Made by a program: the position numbers and the translations under genes
Shown here: positions 35,313 through 48,770 of the stretch, piece by piece
Position numbering within the stretch: position 1 is the first letter of the stretch
How the letters are laid out: every line of letters begins with the position of its first letter
From: Rhizophagus irregularis
Taxonomy: Eukaryota > Glomeromycota > Glomeromycetes > Glomerales > Glomeraceae
Length of the DNA: 64,000 bases
Direction: 5' to 3'
Assembly (NCBI RefSeq): GCF_026210795.1
Contig: NC_089451.1
Location: forward strand, 1,534,001-1,598,000
The notes under the pieces: generated by a model
The model's input: only the letters and a program-made list of their open reading frames with translations
What the model was told of the DNA's origin: nothing
The model's database searches: none

Positions 35313-35458
35313 TATTTTATTATTAATATTTTAAGGGGTGGGGTAAAGAAAGGTCTTAATATATACAGTGTAACATAAGATTTTATATATTATGTGGGTG
35401 AGGCCGTGAAGGTTAAGACTTATAACAAATGGATATTACATAATAAATGTCACTGCCC
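35313..35458. mobile_element. PIF/Harbinger-like MITE, left-truncated copy
   Basis: From aatattttaaggggtggggt through aaatggatattacataataa to the terminal atgtcactgccc, this matches the intact MITE at 29221-29356. The right end is followed by TTA, consistent with a TWA target site. The left gggcagtgac terminus has been lost or has diverged. Confidence 0.75.
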
Positions 35459-38139
35459 TTATTAATTTTCTCTTTCTTACAAAATTATGCAAAGCCCAAA
35501 GACAAAGCCACTACAAAAGCCACTACCAAAGCCATTAAACAAATACAAATACAAAAACATTACAAAGCCACATATTATTCCATCTTACCTCATTTAAAAA
35601 AGTATTTAAACAACCATAAAATTTTTTTCTGATCAAACTTTTCCCTTCTCCCCCTTTTTAGATTAGATTTTTTTTTTTTTTCCTTAAAAAAATAAGGAAC
35701 TTACATTCCACAAATAATATGTAATTCCAATTAATGAAAGTATACTTTAATCATATTTTATACAACATATTACCATATATTGCTGACCACAATACCTCCA
35801 TATATATACCTCCTCTTTTTTCTGAAAAAATCTCCAATTTCTTTTGATTTTACTATTTGAACAATCTAATGTCTTAAAATACTATTAAAATACTAGTAAA
35901 TACTATCAAAACACTAGTAATACTATTTATATATATCAATATACTAGTAAATACTATTAAAATACTAGTAGATAATTAAATAAATTCATACAATATATTA
36001 AAATGAATACTTTTAAATATGAATTCATTCAAATACTATTTCATACATATTGTATATTGTAATATAAAAAGGAATTTTTTTACTCATTATTATTAAAAAT
36101 TCATTTGGTTTACATTTAGAAACATTCTTTATTTATGAAGGAATTTTCTTAAGAACACTTGAAATCACTTCTATACATATACCCTTTTCATATTTTGTAA
36201 TAATACACATGTAATATAAGCATTACACTAATAATGTATCATGCAAATATTTATTATATTACTTAAAAAAAGCCAAATTAACGAATGGCTGAAGTGGCTA
36301 TTCAATAGGATTGAAATAAACACTTCAAATTTCACAAAAACATTAAAATATTTTACAGATATTATCAAAGTATTTTAATTTCTAAATAAGATATATTCTT
36401 TTAAAAAAATCATATATATTAATTATAACTTGTAGTGTTAAAATTTTATTAAGAGAAGTGTCAAGTAGAAAACAACTTGGGCACAAAAAATTGAAATACT
36501 CTTCTGCATTGATGATGAGACCACAATAAAAAACAAAAAAATGATAAACGGATGTTTTTGTCTTAATATTTCAAGATAATTTATATAATATTCTCCACTT
36601 ATGAAATATTTCAGCTCAGAAATGTTATGTTGATAAAGATCCACAAAATTTGATGTCAATCTCACTAAACATAAAATTTTTCAAGAAATGAAAAACTAAA
36701 TGAAATTATATATTAAAAGTCTAAAATAAATAATAAATATAATAATAATATTTTAGATTTTGAAAATAGAACTTGTTCACTTTTATTAATCATATTTGAA
36801 ATACTACCTCTTCTTGATATTAATATACATGATTTTAACAAATCAAACCATTTAATTATCAATAGATAGATTTTTTGAATCAGCATTTGTCTTACTATCT
36901 TCCTAAACATTAGCAAAAGTTCAGAAATAATATTGCAAGAAATTTACATCTTATTAGACACTTCTGAAATATTATTGATCACTCTATTTGCTATCCACAA
37001 CCTATAGTATTATCAGTAAAAATGTTCACAAACTAGTCATGTAAATTCATAAGTTAGGATTTGACAAATTGAGTATTTGAGTTATTAAGAAAAAAGCAAA
37101 AAAAGTAAATACTGAATAATTGGTATATATTTAAATATAACAAAAGTATATATCTGATTTGATGACACTATGTCTTTTGAGGAGAAAATCTTTTTACCAA
37201 GATTCAAGCCAAGACTAATGACTTAATTTAAGATTTTAATTAAATTTTCACTCATATTTGAGTTCAGACATTTGGTTCCTTGTAAGTTACAAAACACTCT
37301 TACAAGTTTGTTTGAATAAATATGTTAGATAACATCACTCTTACAGTCTTACTGTGACTTCACCCTAAAATATATGAACAGGAATATATACAAACTGGAA
37401 TATATACAAACTGATCTTTATTATAGCAATGGTTCAATTTATTGATTATACTTGAATTATGGGATGATATTGCATCATTACATTCATGTATACTTTATTA
37501 TGAATAAATATTTTTATCAGATCCTATTCAGAAATTTTAGATTGAATAGAAATTGCCACCTTTACTTACTGTGGAAAAGCTATTATGATTCATTAATTTA
37601 TACAGTGGAAATCAAGAACAAAGGATATTAGCCTAAAGTGCAACTAGCCAATAGCAGCAGCAATAACATATGGTGGTTATAATATTTAATGATGAGATAA
37701 CAAAATAAATCAATACTAAAGGAAATTTTCAAATTTAAATAAAATTATTATACTAAAAGAATAATTGTTATATTTTAATTTCAACATGCATAAGATCTGA
37801 AATCAACAGAAGTTTACAAAGAAACTGTCAGTCTGATAATTAGATCAATAATATTATTAATTAATACATTTATTATAATATTAATAACACTAATATACAA
37901 ATGCCTCAATGCAAGTAATATATTTCTACTTATAAAACTTGTTGAGAGGCATATTTTTACTTATGAAACTTCCTATGATAGCAATTTTCAAAATAATCAC
38001 TAGGACTATTATTTTTATATTTTTCTTATATTATAATTATAAAATTTTTATTTAGTTTACAAATATTTATTGTTTAAATTTAATGTTAAAAAAAAAAAAT
38101 ACATGGCTAATATCAAACTTTTAGACTTTTAGTAGAAAT
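35459..38139. other. Gene-free stretch
   Basis: AT-rich. A small block at 35880-35975 repeats aatactagtaaatactatt. At 35500-35560 there is an aaagccactac / caaagccatta repeat. No coding signature is seen. Confidence 0.4.
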
Positions 38140-38329
38140 GGCTTACATAATAGAGCATTAATTAGGATTTAATAAAGAACAGTTGTTGAAGGGTATGTAT
38201 TCGAAAACCCATATAATTACACTATTCGTAAATATCAACATTTAACAACATGAACTTCATTAATGAATATACACAATTCACAATCTTTATGAAGCATTGA
38301 TAAATACTTTGAATGAGATAAATATTCCT

Positions 38330-38398
38330 GAATTGTTATGGAAGGATCCTGTTGCTAGATAATGTTCCTGAATTGTCATGGAAGGACCCTATTGCTAG
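38330..38398. repeat. 39-bp tandem duplication
   Basis: ttcctgaattgttatggaag, gatcctgttgctag is followed immediately by ttcctgaattgtcatggaag, gaccctattgctag. The two copies differ at four positions. Confidence 0.8.
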
Positions 38399-38399
38399 T

Positions 38400-39514
38400 A
38401 AAAATAGTGTATAATTTATTTAAATACATTTATAGATTATTAATGGTATTATTACATCTTAATAACAACTTTGTATCTTTTATTGTTTCTTTCGAAAATT
38501 GATTGAAAAAATTATTTCATACAAAAGGAACTTAAAATATGCTATAGATGTAAATAATACTAAAGAAATACATTGGGAGTTTTACATCAAATTTACAAAC
38601 TTATTAATACAAAATAAACTGAGATTTCAAAGCAATATTGATTATTTTCATGATACAATTTCAAAATTTATCAACTTTTTGAGAAATGTGGAATATTTTA
38701 TTGATGCAGCAAATAAAATTAATTTAATTCAATTCTATAATGATCAGTTATAAAAGTTTTAAAAAGTACTGTATATTTCAAATTTTTAATATATTTGGAT
38801 GAAATATTTTGGAAAAAAATTATACATGCTTTGGATATTTTTAGAGATAAATCATATTTATATACAGATATAAGTATTAAAAATTATAGATTATTCCTGT
38901 ATGATAATTGAATACAATAATACATCTTCTTTATAAGATTTCTAAAATTATAGAATTAATGGCATCTTTGTTACTAATGAAAGCAATACAATACAAATAG
39001 TTATCAAAGATTTCTTTATTAATCACAGTAATAATTGGGTTATTACTTGAATTTCTTAAATACAGGAAAGAAGTTGATAATTTTAATTAATTATTTCAAT
39101 AATATAATTAAGAAAGGCTTTAAATAATGCTAGTACGCTTTGCAATATTGAAGAAGCAATTATTAAAAATCATGAAGAATTAATCATTCATAAATTGCCA
39201 TCATGAGGGATATTAATAAGCTTTTTTGGTCCATATCCCTCTATGGCTCTAAAAATTATTCTCTTCTTTAAAAAAACATATCATAGTTTTTTTTTTATTT
39301 CTTTTATTACATACAAAATTATTCTTCAAAATATTAAAATTAAATGACCTTACTTTTATTTTTATTACATACAAAAATATTCTTTAAATATTAAAACTAT
39401 ATATAACCTTACTTTAATTAATAATATTAAACTTACCAGTTTATATTACACTAAAGAATAGATAGAAATACTAAATAATAGTCAATTGTAAAATAGTACT
39501 CAACTGACTACATA
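38400..39514. other. Stop-rich stretch with one unplaced frame
   Basis: An 84-codon frame at 38499-38753 (plus) contains FRNVEYFIDAANKINLIQFY-like sequence but has no family I know and poor context. It may be a relic of the adjacent transposon. Confidence 0.3.
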
Positions 39515-40050
39515 ACTAATTACTCAACATCTCTTCTTGACCTACTCAACCAACTGTCCAAACTTCTTTTTTCAACAAAAAATGTATAACTGGATTATAA
39601 ATGAAATATACAATGACAGTACTGTGCACTCATGCTTCTTTTAAACTTTTAAACTAGAAGTATTCATACTTATCACTAATTAAAATCCAGTTTTTAATAA
39701 TAATCTTTTAAACTTTTAAAATAGAATGGTTGTTTAATAAGCTTTAAACAATTTTAATTATACTGATTTTCTCAGACTTCCAAATAAGATATAAGAATAT
39801 TATCAAAAGATTTTGGATATAAGTACTTTTCAGCACCATGCCATCTTTTTTTTATGAGAAGTGATGTTGAGGCACTTAGAGTGAACTTCCAATCAGCTAC
39901 TTGCAATAGCCAAATTATTTTTCCAGATGATACTAATTACTTAACATCTTTTCTTAACCTACTCAACCAACTGTTCAAACTTCTTTTTCAACAAAAAATC
40001 AAATATGGAGTTGGGATTATAAATGAAATATACAATAACAGCACTAAAAA
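39515..40050. repeat. About 110-bp direct duplication
   Basis: ctactcaaccaactgtccaa with following acttctttttttcaacaaaa and ggattataaatgaaatatac (about 39530-39620) recurs at about 39945-40045 with small differences. The pair is separated by about 310 bp, within decayed transposon territory. Confidence 0.7.
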
Positions 40051-40148
40051 TATGTTAACGATCTTATTTGTAGTCTTAAATCATTGTCTGATAGTATAAA
40101 TATATTTCTTCAATGTAATTATCAGTACATTACACTAAATTAAGTAAT

Positions 40149-40330
40149 CATGAAACATACAGCTCAACTTTTAGCAAAGAAATTGAAAAAATGCCTACAG
40201 GAATAGGATCTAGTAAATTTATAGCTATTGTTATAGACAATGCATCTAATAGTACATTTATATTTAATAATTGTTATGTAGCACATTGTATAAATCTGAT
40301 TACCAAAGATATAATTCAAATTGGGGTCCA
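40149..40330 (+). pseudogene. hAT-type transposase fragment
   Basis: The plus-strand frame reads HETYSSTFSKEIEKMPTGIG, SSKFIAIVIDNASN and CYVAHCINLITKDI. These match the hAT transposase core (..kf.aiVtDNaSN..., C.aHciNLi.kDi) including the catalytic-region DNA.N and the Cys/His motif. Frames on either side are closed by stops and no dimerisation domain follows in phase. It is a relic of a hAT element distinct in position and strand from the one at 7.0-7.3 kb. Confidence 0.7.
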
Positions 40331-42540
40331 TTTGGTCTTAAATCCTTTGACACTTTTCTTATGATTGCCATTAATTTTAATATTTCATTGGAATGAACAT
40401 GATGATCCCAAAAGTTTCTGTTGTCTAGTTGCTTTTGAAGATTATGAAGGAAGAGAATTATGATTTCCTCACTGAATGTAATTTCTTTTCTCTAAAAGTG
40501 CAAACTGATGAAAAAGATAGTGAAAATAATACAAAAGGAATTAGACATAGCATCATATATTTTATTCATACTACTTTTTTTTACCATAATAATTATAAAG
40601 CTGAAATAGAGTGTGATAAATGGGCGAATTATTTTTATTAATAGAATTAGTAAGAAAATTTTTTATAATGCAAAAGACAAAAATTCTAGAATCAAATTAT
40701 TTAAAGCTAATTCAAATCAGATTAATATTCCTTTTGCATCAACTGATCAAAATGACAATATTAATAATAATCTATAATTTAATAACCATTAGACATTTTT
40801 AAATTTAGCATATGCTAGAAAAAAACTAAAAAATGAAGGTTTTTTAAATTTTAGGATTAAAATTTAAAAGACCATTGATTACATTTTATATCAAATAATT
40901 TGTTTTGTAAAGATAATATAAAGATAATATAACTTTCTTTAATTTGATGGAAAATAATGAACTTGGAACATTAAAAGTAATCCTTAGCAGCAATGATGTC
41001 GTAGAAGAAAAAGAAGATGATGACACCTATTTCTTGAAAAAATTTAGTTAAATAACTGATTTTTTAATTGATCTGCCCAATTATCACATATACTTAAAAT
41101 TCATTACTCAAATTAAAGTAAAAAAGAGTTTAATATATTGGCTGTATATAATTGATTCAATATTAAATTTAGATTCTAAATATCTTCAACTTATAACATA
41201 TATAAAATTAGAGTTAAAGGGAAGACTATTACAAATCAGACAAATGTTAAAATTATCAAATATAGTTTACATAGATTCAAATCAGTTGATTTATCTCTTA
41301 CTCTTAATGTGGTTACATTTACAAAATCTTAACAAAAATTGGTATATTGTCAATATGTTCCCAAATATAGATGTAAATTTTTTTAAATTGTCATTTTTCA
41401 CTGCATATAAAAGTTGGCTTAAGATTATAAAAATAGGAAAAATGATTTCAAAAGAACAAGGATATAAAATCTATTAAGAAAAAGAATTTGCTAAGTGAGA
41501 ATATCTTAAACAAGTATATGAATCAGCAGGATGTTACTTCCTAGTAGAATATGCTGATTCTTCAAAATATTATTATGATAAAGAAGATTCTCCAAGATAT
41601 GAAGATTCTATTCTTATGGATGAAAATTAAATTAATTAATCATCTTAATGAATTGCAAATTATAATAATATATATAATTAATTATGTTTTTAATTGAGGT
41701 ACTATTGAGATACTCTTTCCTCCACTTCTGAGAAAAATATGTGAGAAAGATTTGAAAATGAATTAGAAAATGTAAGTGTTCAAAGACTCAGGTTTGATCA
41801 TCTATCAAGATAAAACTGACTCTATACCATTTTTTAAATTTTAAACTAAAGAGAGTGAAGGGATAATGGATAGTTGTAAAGAGATAATAAAGAGCTAATG
41901 GATGGTGATTTAGATAATGATGATATATATAGAAAATGGTTAAATGATTCTAATAAGATTCAAATAATGACAGTCAGAGGAAAAGATGTAAAAAAAGACA
42001 ATTTTCAATGGATAATGAGTTGAGTACAATGAATTAGAATGCACATTGGAAAAATCAAGAAAAATAACAATACATTTGGGTATTATAACTACCAAAAAAA
42101 AAATATATAAGTATTCAAATGAAATGTAAAAAGTGTTAGCATTAAAGGATATGGAATTATAATATTTAATTATTTTGTGCAGATATAATGGAAAAGAAAT
42201 TAGACTAATATGAACACAATTAAAATCCAAAGAAGCCAATTATTGTTGTGGTTGTTTAAACCAATCAGATTAGAAAATACAGTTACAAATTATAGAAATT
42301 ATAGAATTGGAAATTTCGTTCTCTCCTCTCTCATCTTTATTTTTGCTACTTTTTTTACACCATTTTTATAATATGCTATTCCATTTTACAAAATGTTAAA
42401 TGAAGAATTAAAGTTGAAATGTTATGTAAAAAATTGTTTCAACAAAAATGGAGAAAAATGAAAATAAACAACCACCAATAATGAAAAAATGAAAATCATC
42501 CAAAAAAAAGTAAATTTTCTCATCATATTTTAAAATATGA
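40331..42540. other. Decayed, stop-rich region, probably transposon remains
   Basis: Short blocks with coding-like composition (for example YESAGCYFLVEYADSSKYYY near 41515-41580, followed by an acidic run and a stop) alternate with stops. No further domain is recognisable. Confidence 0.4.
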
Positions 42541-42589
42541 TTTCATTTTGTATTTTTCTTTCATCATTTTTTTAAAAAAAAGATTTTTT

Positions 42590-43000
42590 TGTATTTTCAT
42601 GTTATTTTATTTTTCAAAAAAGAAACTTTTCATTTCTATTTTAACCCCTCATTTTTAGAGGAGAATATGCATATTTTTTTATTTCTTACACACACATACA
42701 TATAAGTAGTAAATGTCACTAGAAATTAACTGAAAAAATCAATCCAAGATATTTTTCATATAAAAATTTTATTTAACAATATACCTATTTTATTAGTATA
42801 GTAAAAATTATTATAAGGCATATTAATTATGAAAGACCATTTAAGAATCTATTTTTTTTTAAAAAAAAAAAACTTTTCCATTTATATTTTTCTCATTTTT
42901 TAAAAAAGAAAAATCACTATTATCATTATATGCAAATTTTTATTTCTTATACATACATGCATATAAGTAGTAAATGTCATCAGTAAAACAAATCAAATGA
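42590..43000. repeat. About 150-bp degenerate direct duplication
   Basis: aaaaagaaacttttcatttc ... atgcatattttttta, then tacatataagtagtaaatgt (42615-42720), is repeated as aaaacttttccatttatatt ... atgcaaatttttatttctta, then catataagtagtaaatgtca (42868-42980). Confidence 0.7.
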
Positions 43001-45040
43001 TTAATTAAAATGCACAACTTGTATGTTACTGGCAGAATCTGTATTACAGTTTATTTAAAGAATTTCAACAAAAACATAATCCTATAAAGTTAATTAAATT
43101 AGATCTTAAAAAAGAATTTGATAATATAAAAGAACGACATAATAATTTAGTTTTATTAATAAATAAACAATCCTTTACAGAAAATCCAAATTAGAAGAAA
43201 TTGAATTTTTAAAAGAAACTATTTTAACCTAAGAACTCAAATTATAGAATTAGAATTTGAACCAATTTACAATACAATTTTTTGCAAATACCATCTGATG
43301 GAAAGGTCAAGGTTTGGATATAGATTTCAGTTCCATGGAAAACATGGATTTATTTTAATATAAATTTACTAATTTGTTGAATAATATTTTAATAAATAAC
43401 TCAATTTTAAATTGTTTATCTGGAAGATTTGCTGAAAAAACTTGAAGTACTTTCTGGAGTGGCAGCAACAAATATTCTCAAAACATAACAGAGAGAAAAA
43501 TATACTAAAATATACTATATGTATCACTGCTGATTAACATTATTATAATTGTTCATAAATAATGATAGGAACAATGCCTGAAAATCCTGGTATTTAGACC
43601 AATTTTCAGAGATTCACTTAATGAAGGCACTTCCTTTTGGAAAGACTGTTTGAATTTAAATGCAACAAAAAGGTTATAAACTCATGTATGTTGAGTACTC
43701 ACAATTGTCCTGTACTAAATGAAAAGAGATGGATGATTTAAATAATACAGAACTTTTAGGATGGAAGATACATTTAAATGTCATTACAAAAGGCAAGAAT
43801 GAAATACATAGTTACTATCATTTACAAAATTTTTGTGTACTATATCTAATTTTTATAAATAGGAGTCAGTTAAACAAAAATCCAAAGAAATTTTATCATT
43901 TTTAAAATCACACGATTTAATGGACAACTCATCTCCTAGCAACATATGGGAAGCTTTGAATCAAAGCTTCCACAAAACCTTTGGTTATAAGGATAAAAGC
44001 ATCCAAAAATCCTCTACTAAAACCATTGATAATTATAACATTTAGCCAAGGTTCCAGTACACCCAGTAGGAGAATATGATTTAGCCTCTCCTTACCAGAG
44101 TAATATTTTTTAATTTTTGTTCTCTTGTTCTCAGTGGGAGGGCTGAGATTTTTTTTTTTATTTTGTGGTGTTAAAGGAGAAAATTAGATAGTTAAGCAAT
44201 TCACAAGATTTACTGTACCACAAAATGATTGACATATTGTAATATATATTTCTATTTCTTATATTTCTTATAATGTTTATATTTATTTTATTATATTTAT
44301 TTCTTTTATTTCTTTTTATAAGTATACCATGTATTTGTCTCAATATGAGATAGATTTGAGGGTAATTGTAATAGTTATTGATATACTTATAGCTAAATAA
44401 AAATACAATTTTAATCTACAATTAAAAACTGTCTTTTTGTATATAGGATTTCAAGTATCCCCTTGAAGCTATTCATAATTCACTGCTCGATGGACTGAGC
44501 TGGTGAACAGTAGGAGGGCCAAAGGGCTTTTTTTTAAGTCTAAATTTTTCTTTGATAGGAGGTAATTTTTTTTCCAAAATTTGTAAAAACTTTGCTGATT
44601 TTACGAGTTTGTTATTTATACTGGCTATGAATATTCCTTTGGCTAAAAATCCAACATGACTCTGGTTTTTAGAATATCATTATTGTCAATATGTCTTTAC
44701 TATACTATGTGTCCTTATCAAAATCATGTAGGCAAGTGGAAGGTAGTTCAACAATTCAATCTCTGTAAAGAAATTAATTTTTCTATGTATTTTAGCATAG
44801 GTTATGTGATATCTTGCAAATAAATATAAAATCGTTCAACATTGTACTGATATGTATAAATCTACTAGTAAAGATTTTACTGGATTTATTAAGCTTTGAT
44901 TTTAATTAAAAAAATTTCTTACATTATCTCATTAATTATACAAATTTGGTTTTCTTTTTTTTTATTTAAATACGCGTACTTTGGGACATTACATTAAAAA
45001 TTGATATTGGAGATAATTTATATTAAATAGTACTAAATTA
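43001..45040. other. Gene-free stretch
   Basis: Coding-like but stop-interrupted segments at 43090-43440 and 43600-43750, with no family recognised. A perfect inverted repeat, ggaagctttga / tcaaagcttcc, with a one-base centre lies at 43948-43970. The rest is AT-rich. Confidence 0.4.
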
Positions 45041-45199
45041 AAAAAAATTATTTATTTTGATTGCCACTTCGTCTACCCAACACCACAAAAGTCTTCCTGA
45101 TCATGAAAAAAAATGATGAAGATTTTTTTTAAAAAAATAAAAGCAAAAATAAAAATAAAGAAATAAAAATGTTTTCTCTTCTCAGTTTATGAACCACTA

Positions 45200-45985
45200 T
45201 TTTAAAGAGAATCTTAGTCTAAAATAAAGCAAGAATGAAAAATGAAAAAATGAGAAAAAAGATGAAATTAAAGTAAAAACAAAAAAAAAACAACGAAATT
45301 AGGTGAACATCAGACGAAAAAAAGAACCAAAAAAACTGTTTCAAGTTCACTTTGATTGTTTCAAATCAACCGTACTAGCTTAAAATAAAATGAAGGTGGG
45401 AGAAAAAAGGCAAAAAATTAAAATAAAAATAAAAAATGACACCAACATAAGTAAACAAAAATAAAAGGACGAAAGACCAACAAAAAAAAAATTGTTTTAA
45501 ACTTATCTGATCGTACCTATCTTTCGAACAAAAATCTTTGAACTGTAGCCTAAAATAAAGGCGAAAATTAAATAAGAAAACAAAAAAAAAGTATGTAATG
45601 AAAAAAAATGGAGAACAAACAAGATTTTTAAACACTTGATCGAATTTTTGAGCTGTAGCCTAAAATAAAATGCAAGTGGGAAATTGAAGGCGATAAAAAA
45701 AAGAAAGAAATTAATATAAGTAATTAAAAAACTCAAAAAAGGAAAGAAAGAACAAAAAAAAAAATTTTAAACTCACATGAACATTTCAAATCGACTCGTA
45801 TCCTTCAGACTGAAATCTTTGAAATAGAACGAGAAAAAGGAGGCGAAAAATAAAAATAAGAAAAAAACAAAAAAAAAGAATAGAAATTTAAATTAATGTA
45901 AGTAGACGAAAATAAAAAGCATAAAGACAAAAAAAGTTTGTTAAATTTACCCCAGCCATAAACTGTCATTTCAAGCCATTCATTT
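45200..45985. repeat. A-rich minisatellite, about five units of 110-175 bp
   Basis: Units share the order tttgaactgtagcctaaaat, aaaatgcaagtgggaaa, ggcgaaaaataaaaataaga, taagtaaacaaaaataaaa, an A run and then tttaaactcac. Strong purine bias on the plus strand opens minus-strand frames such as 45375-45736, which I do not regard as genes. Confidence 0.8.
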
Positions 45986-47040
45986 CAAGCCAAACCATAA
46001 TCAAAAACAGAAACGAACTCTTTGAACAAACCCTAGACTACAAAATTAAGAAGAGAATTCAATCCATTAGGTGTGCTTAAAAAAGTTGTTAATACATGAA
46101 TATATTGACAACTAATATGGATGAACGCATTAAAAAAAGGCTTTTTTTATAGTAAAAATTCGATTTTACGCAAGAACTGTCTAAATAACTAACCGTTTAA
46201 GCTTAGTAAAACTTTTCTTCTCATAAAATTGCATATATTTCTGTTGTTAAAAATAATATTTTCATGCCTACTTTTAAAAAGATCTTAAAGTCTTGTTTTT
46301 TAAGAAGAATTTCTTGTATATGCAAGGAAAAAAAATAACTGCGAATAGGGAATTAAAACCGGTACATCACATGATAATCTATCAAATTACTTAATTAGTA
46401 TGGGCGCAGTAAATTAAATCATCAAAATAAAGTAACTTGAACATACATGTTAGTTAGCAATTAGTAAAATGTTTTCTAATTGAACACTGGATAGTTTGAC
46501 AGATTAACCAGCTGATTTGGCTTTTTTGTTAGTAAAATAATAAATCGTAAAATTTAATTAATCGGCCGGATAATTTGTCAGATTACGCTAAATTAAACTG
46601 GCTGATCTGTTTTTTATTAGTAAAAAAAAAATACTTTAAAATTTTATTTATAGAGAAAAATACAATTTATTTAATTTATTTAAAATTTAAGAAAAATGAT
46701 TAAATCAGCTGAATGATTTGGTGGATTGCAACGATACAACGAGACTTGAGGTTTTGATGATTGATTATGATGAACTATAATAAACTGTAATATAATTATA
46801 TAAATAGTAAATTCAGTGAAATCAGTGACCAAATCGTATAAATTTCATGGTAAAATCAGTGATCAAATCATGTAAATTCCATACGAATCCCGTGCAAATT
46901 CTGTATTTCTGTATTCAAACCATATTTAAGTGATGCGAATTGTGCATTTTTCCATATTCTTTCAACGGACTATTATGATACGTTATTTCTAAGAAAAGAT
47001 AGTATAAAAACTTTATAAAAAACGTCCAATTTTTTTATAG
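45986..47040. other. Gene-free stretch with an 80-bp duplication
   Basis: ggatagtttgacagattaac plus ttttttgttagtaaaataat (46488-46560) is repeated as ggataatttgtcagattacg plus gttttttattagtaaaaaaa (46568-46650). At 46808-46880 a short aaatcagtgaccaaatc repeat occurs. Confidence 0.6.
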
Positions 47041-47940
47041 AGTTGTATAACTTACTTCTGAAGTTAATGAGATACATAAACAAAATCTTATTCATTGTGA
47101 TTTTTATTATGGCAATATTTTAAATCATAATGATAAGAATGAGGATTAGTGATTTAGGATTATTATGTCAAACTGTACTGTAAGAGCACATGATAGTTTA
47201 AGTATTTGTAAAGGTGAACGTCCTGAAATTATTGAAACACTCCATAATGTTATATAGATTTGATGAGGAATGAAGATCCATTAAAAGACCATCATCTAAA
47301 GAAGTTTTAGATATTATTAATTAAGAAATGGATTTACTTTTCTTTTAAAATGAGAATAAAAGATATTGATAAGAAATTAAAATGCAGTATTATGGAATTT
47401 ATAAATGGCATAACAATTTTATTATTGAATTTCATTCACAAGCACATTATACAAGTCGTTTACTTGATTTTACTAGTAAAAAATTGAATGAAATTCTTGA
47501 AGATTTACCAGCTAGTATAAAAGTGAATGAAATGCTAGTAAGTGAAGATTTAAATAATTGTATAATTAAAGATTTGAAATCATTAGGTATATAATATAGT
47601 AGTATATAAAAAAACCAATCTTGCAAATTATTTATGTAAAATTAATTTTAATATTTTATTTATTTTTTGTTTAATTATTTAGATACTAAACAGATGAAAA
47701 TTATAAACTAATTATTTGTATTTTTAAAAAAAGATTTATGATTTTTATATTTGATATCATGTATTACAAAGTATTTTCTTTTTAGATTTATTTAAATATT
47801 AAGGTTAGGACAGTAAAATATTTTACAATATTTTAATTTATATTTTAAATAAATCTATTTTTTTTATACTTCCATTTATTAAATATAAATTATCAAATAA
47901 TACAAGTATATAAAAAGCCATTCCAATGTATAAATATATA
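47041..47940 (+). pseudogene. Decayed duplicate of the 5-kb kinase
   Basis: Successive segments match the kinase at 4942-6212: HKQNLIHCDFYYGNILNHN (catalytic loop, Asp kept), the DLG region, then a deletion to RAHDSLSICKGERPEIIE, KRPSSKEVLDII-like sequence with stops, and the tail SQAHYTSRLLDFTSKKLNEI ending KSLGI at 47594. The N-lobe and intron are absent, and several frameshifts and stops occur. Homology continues through the 3' flank to about 47940 (ataagtatataaaaa, ccattccaatg), so the copy arose by genomic duplication rather than retroposition. Confidence 0.85.
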
Positions 47941-48770
47941 TACCTCTACCTAGCTCCACCACCTCCTGATAATGACCAATTTCTTGGTCTTTTCGAATAA
48001 AATAAGGATTTTTTCTAATTCTTTGCAATTTTTTTCCATAAAAAAAAAATTGTTTTTCTTAGCATTTGTCATTTTATTTTCAGTTTGTCTATTATATTAC
48101 TGTATAACTCCCTTTATTTTAGAAATGTTGAAACAAATTATAATTATTGTTTTAAAAGAATATTGATAAAATTGGTAACTCTTATCATTGTATACGAAGA
48201 TCTCTGATTCCGATGACTTAAACGATGGTTCTCCTTCATCGTCTAGAGAGCATTCCATAAAATACCATTTGGGAACATCAGTAACAATACTAAACATCCC
48301 TGGATGATCATTTTCTTTTCAATAGTACGAAACCGTATGCATTTTATTCGTTTTATGAGTAATAAATTTTATTTCCCTTCCTATTTTTATATTTTACTAA
48401 TACTATTATATATGGTCTACGTTATAAGAAAATTCATTAACATGGTGTAGAAAGATCGATTTCAGTAAATATTTGGTTTAAAATAATGTGTTGCAGACAG
48501 TTTATAATTAGAAAGCTCAAATTATTCCAGCCAAAAAAAACGTGTAAATTAACAAACACATTTTAAGAGTAAATTTAAGAGGTAAGCTACTAAGAAAAAA
48601 TTATATAAATTATTATCTCAGTATCATAGGAATAGTTACAAAACTACACAAGTTTCACACATATTATTGTTTTATTATTTACATAGATATTACCCAATAA
48701 TAGTACACCGACAAATTGTAGTAAGTAATTTAGTTCAAATATACTGTACCTTACACTCTTGTTACCTTTG
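47941..48770. other. Mostly gene-free; possible minus-strand exon at 48175-48310
   Basis: A minus-strand frame reads HPGMFSIVTDVPKWYF, MECSLDDEGEPSFKSSESEI. Its composition is coding-like, with a stop shortly upstream and AT-rich DNA downstream. I do not recognise it. It may be a lost exon of a neighbour or a gene relic. Confidence 0.3.

Noticed and set aside
36713-36916. 67-codon minus-strand frame
   Set aside because: AT-rich composition, no domain, no splice partners; within the expectation for random frames.
45375-45736. Hydrophobic Phe-rich minus-strand frames
   Set aside because: Produced by the A-rich minisatellite; repetitive translation, no signature.
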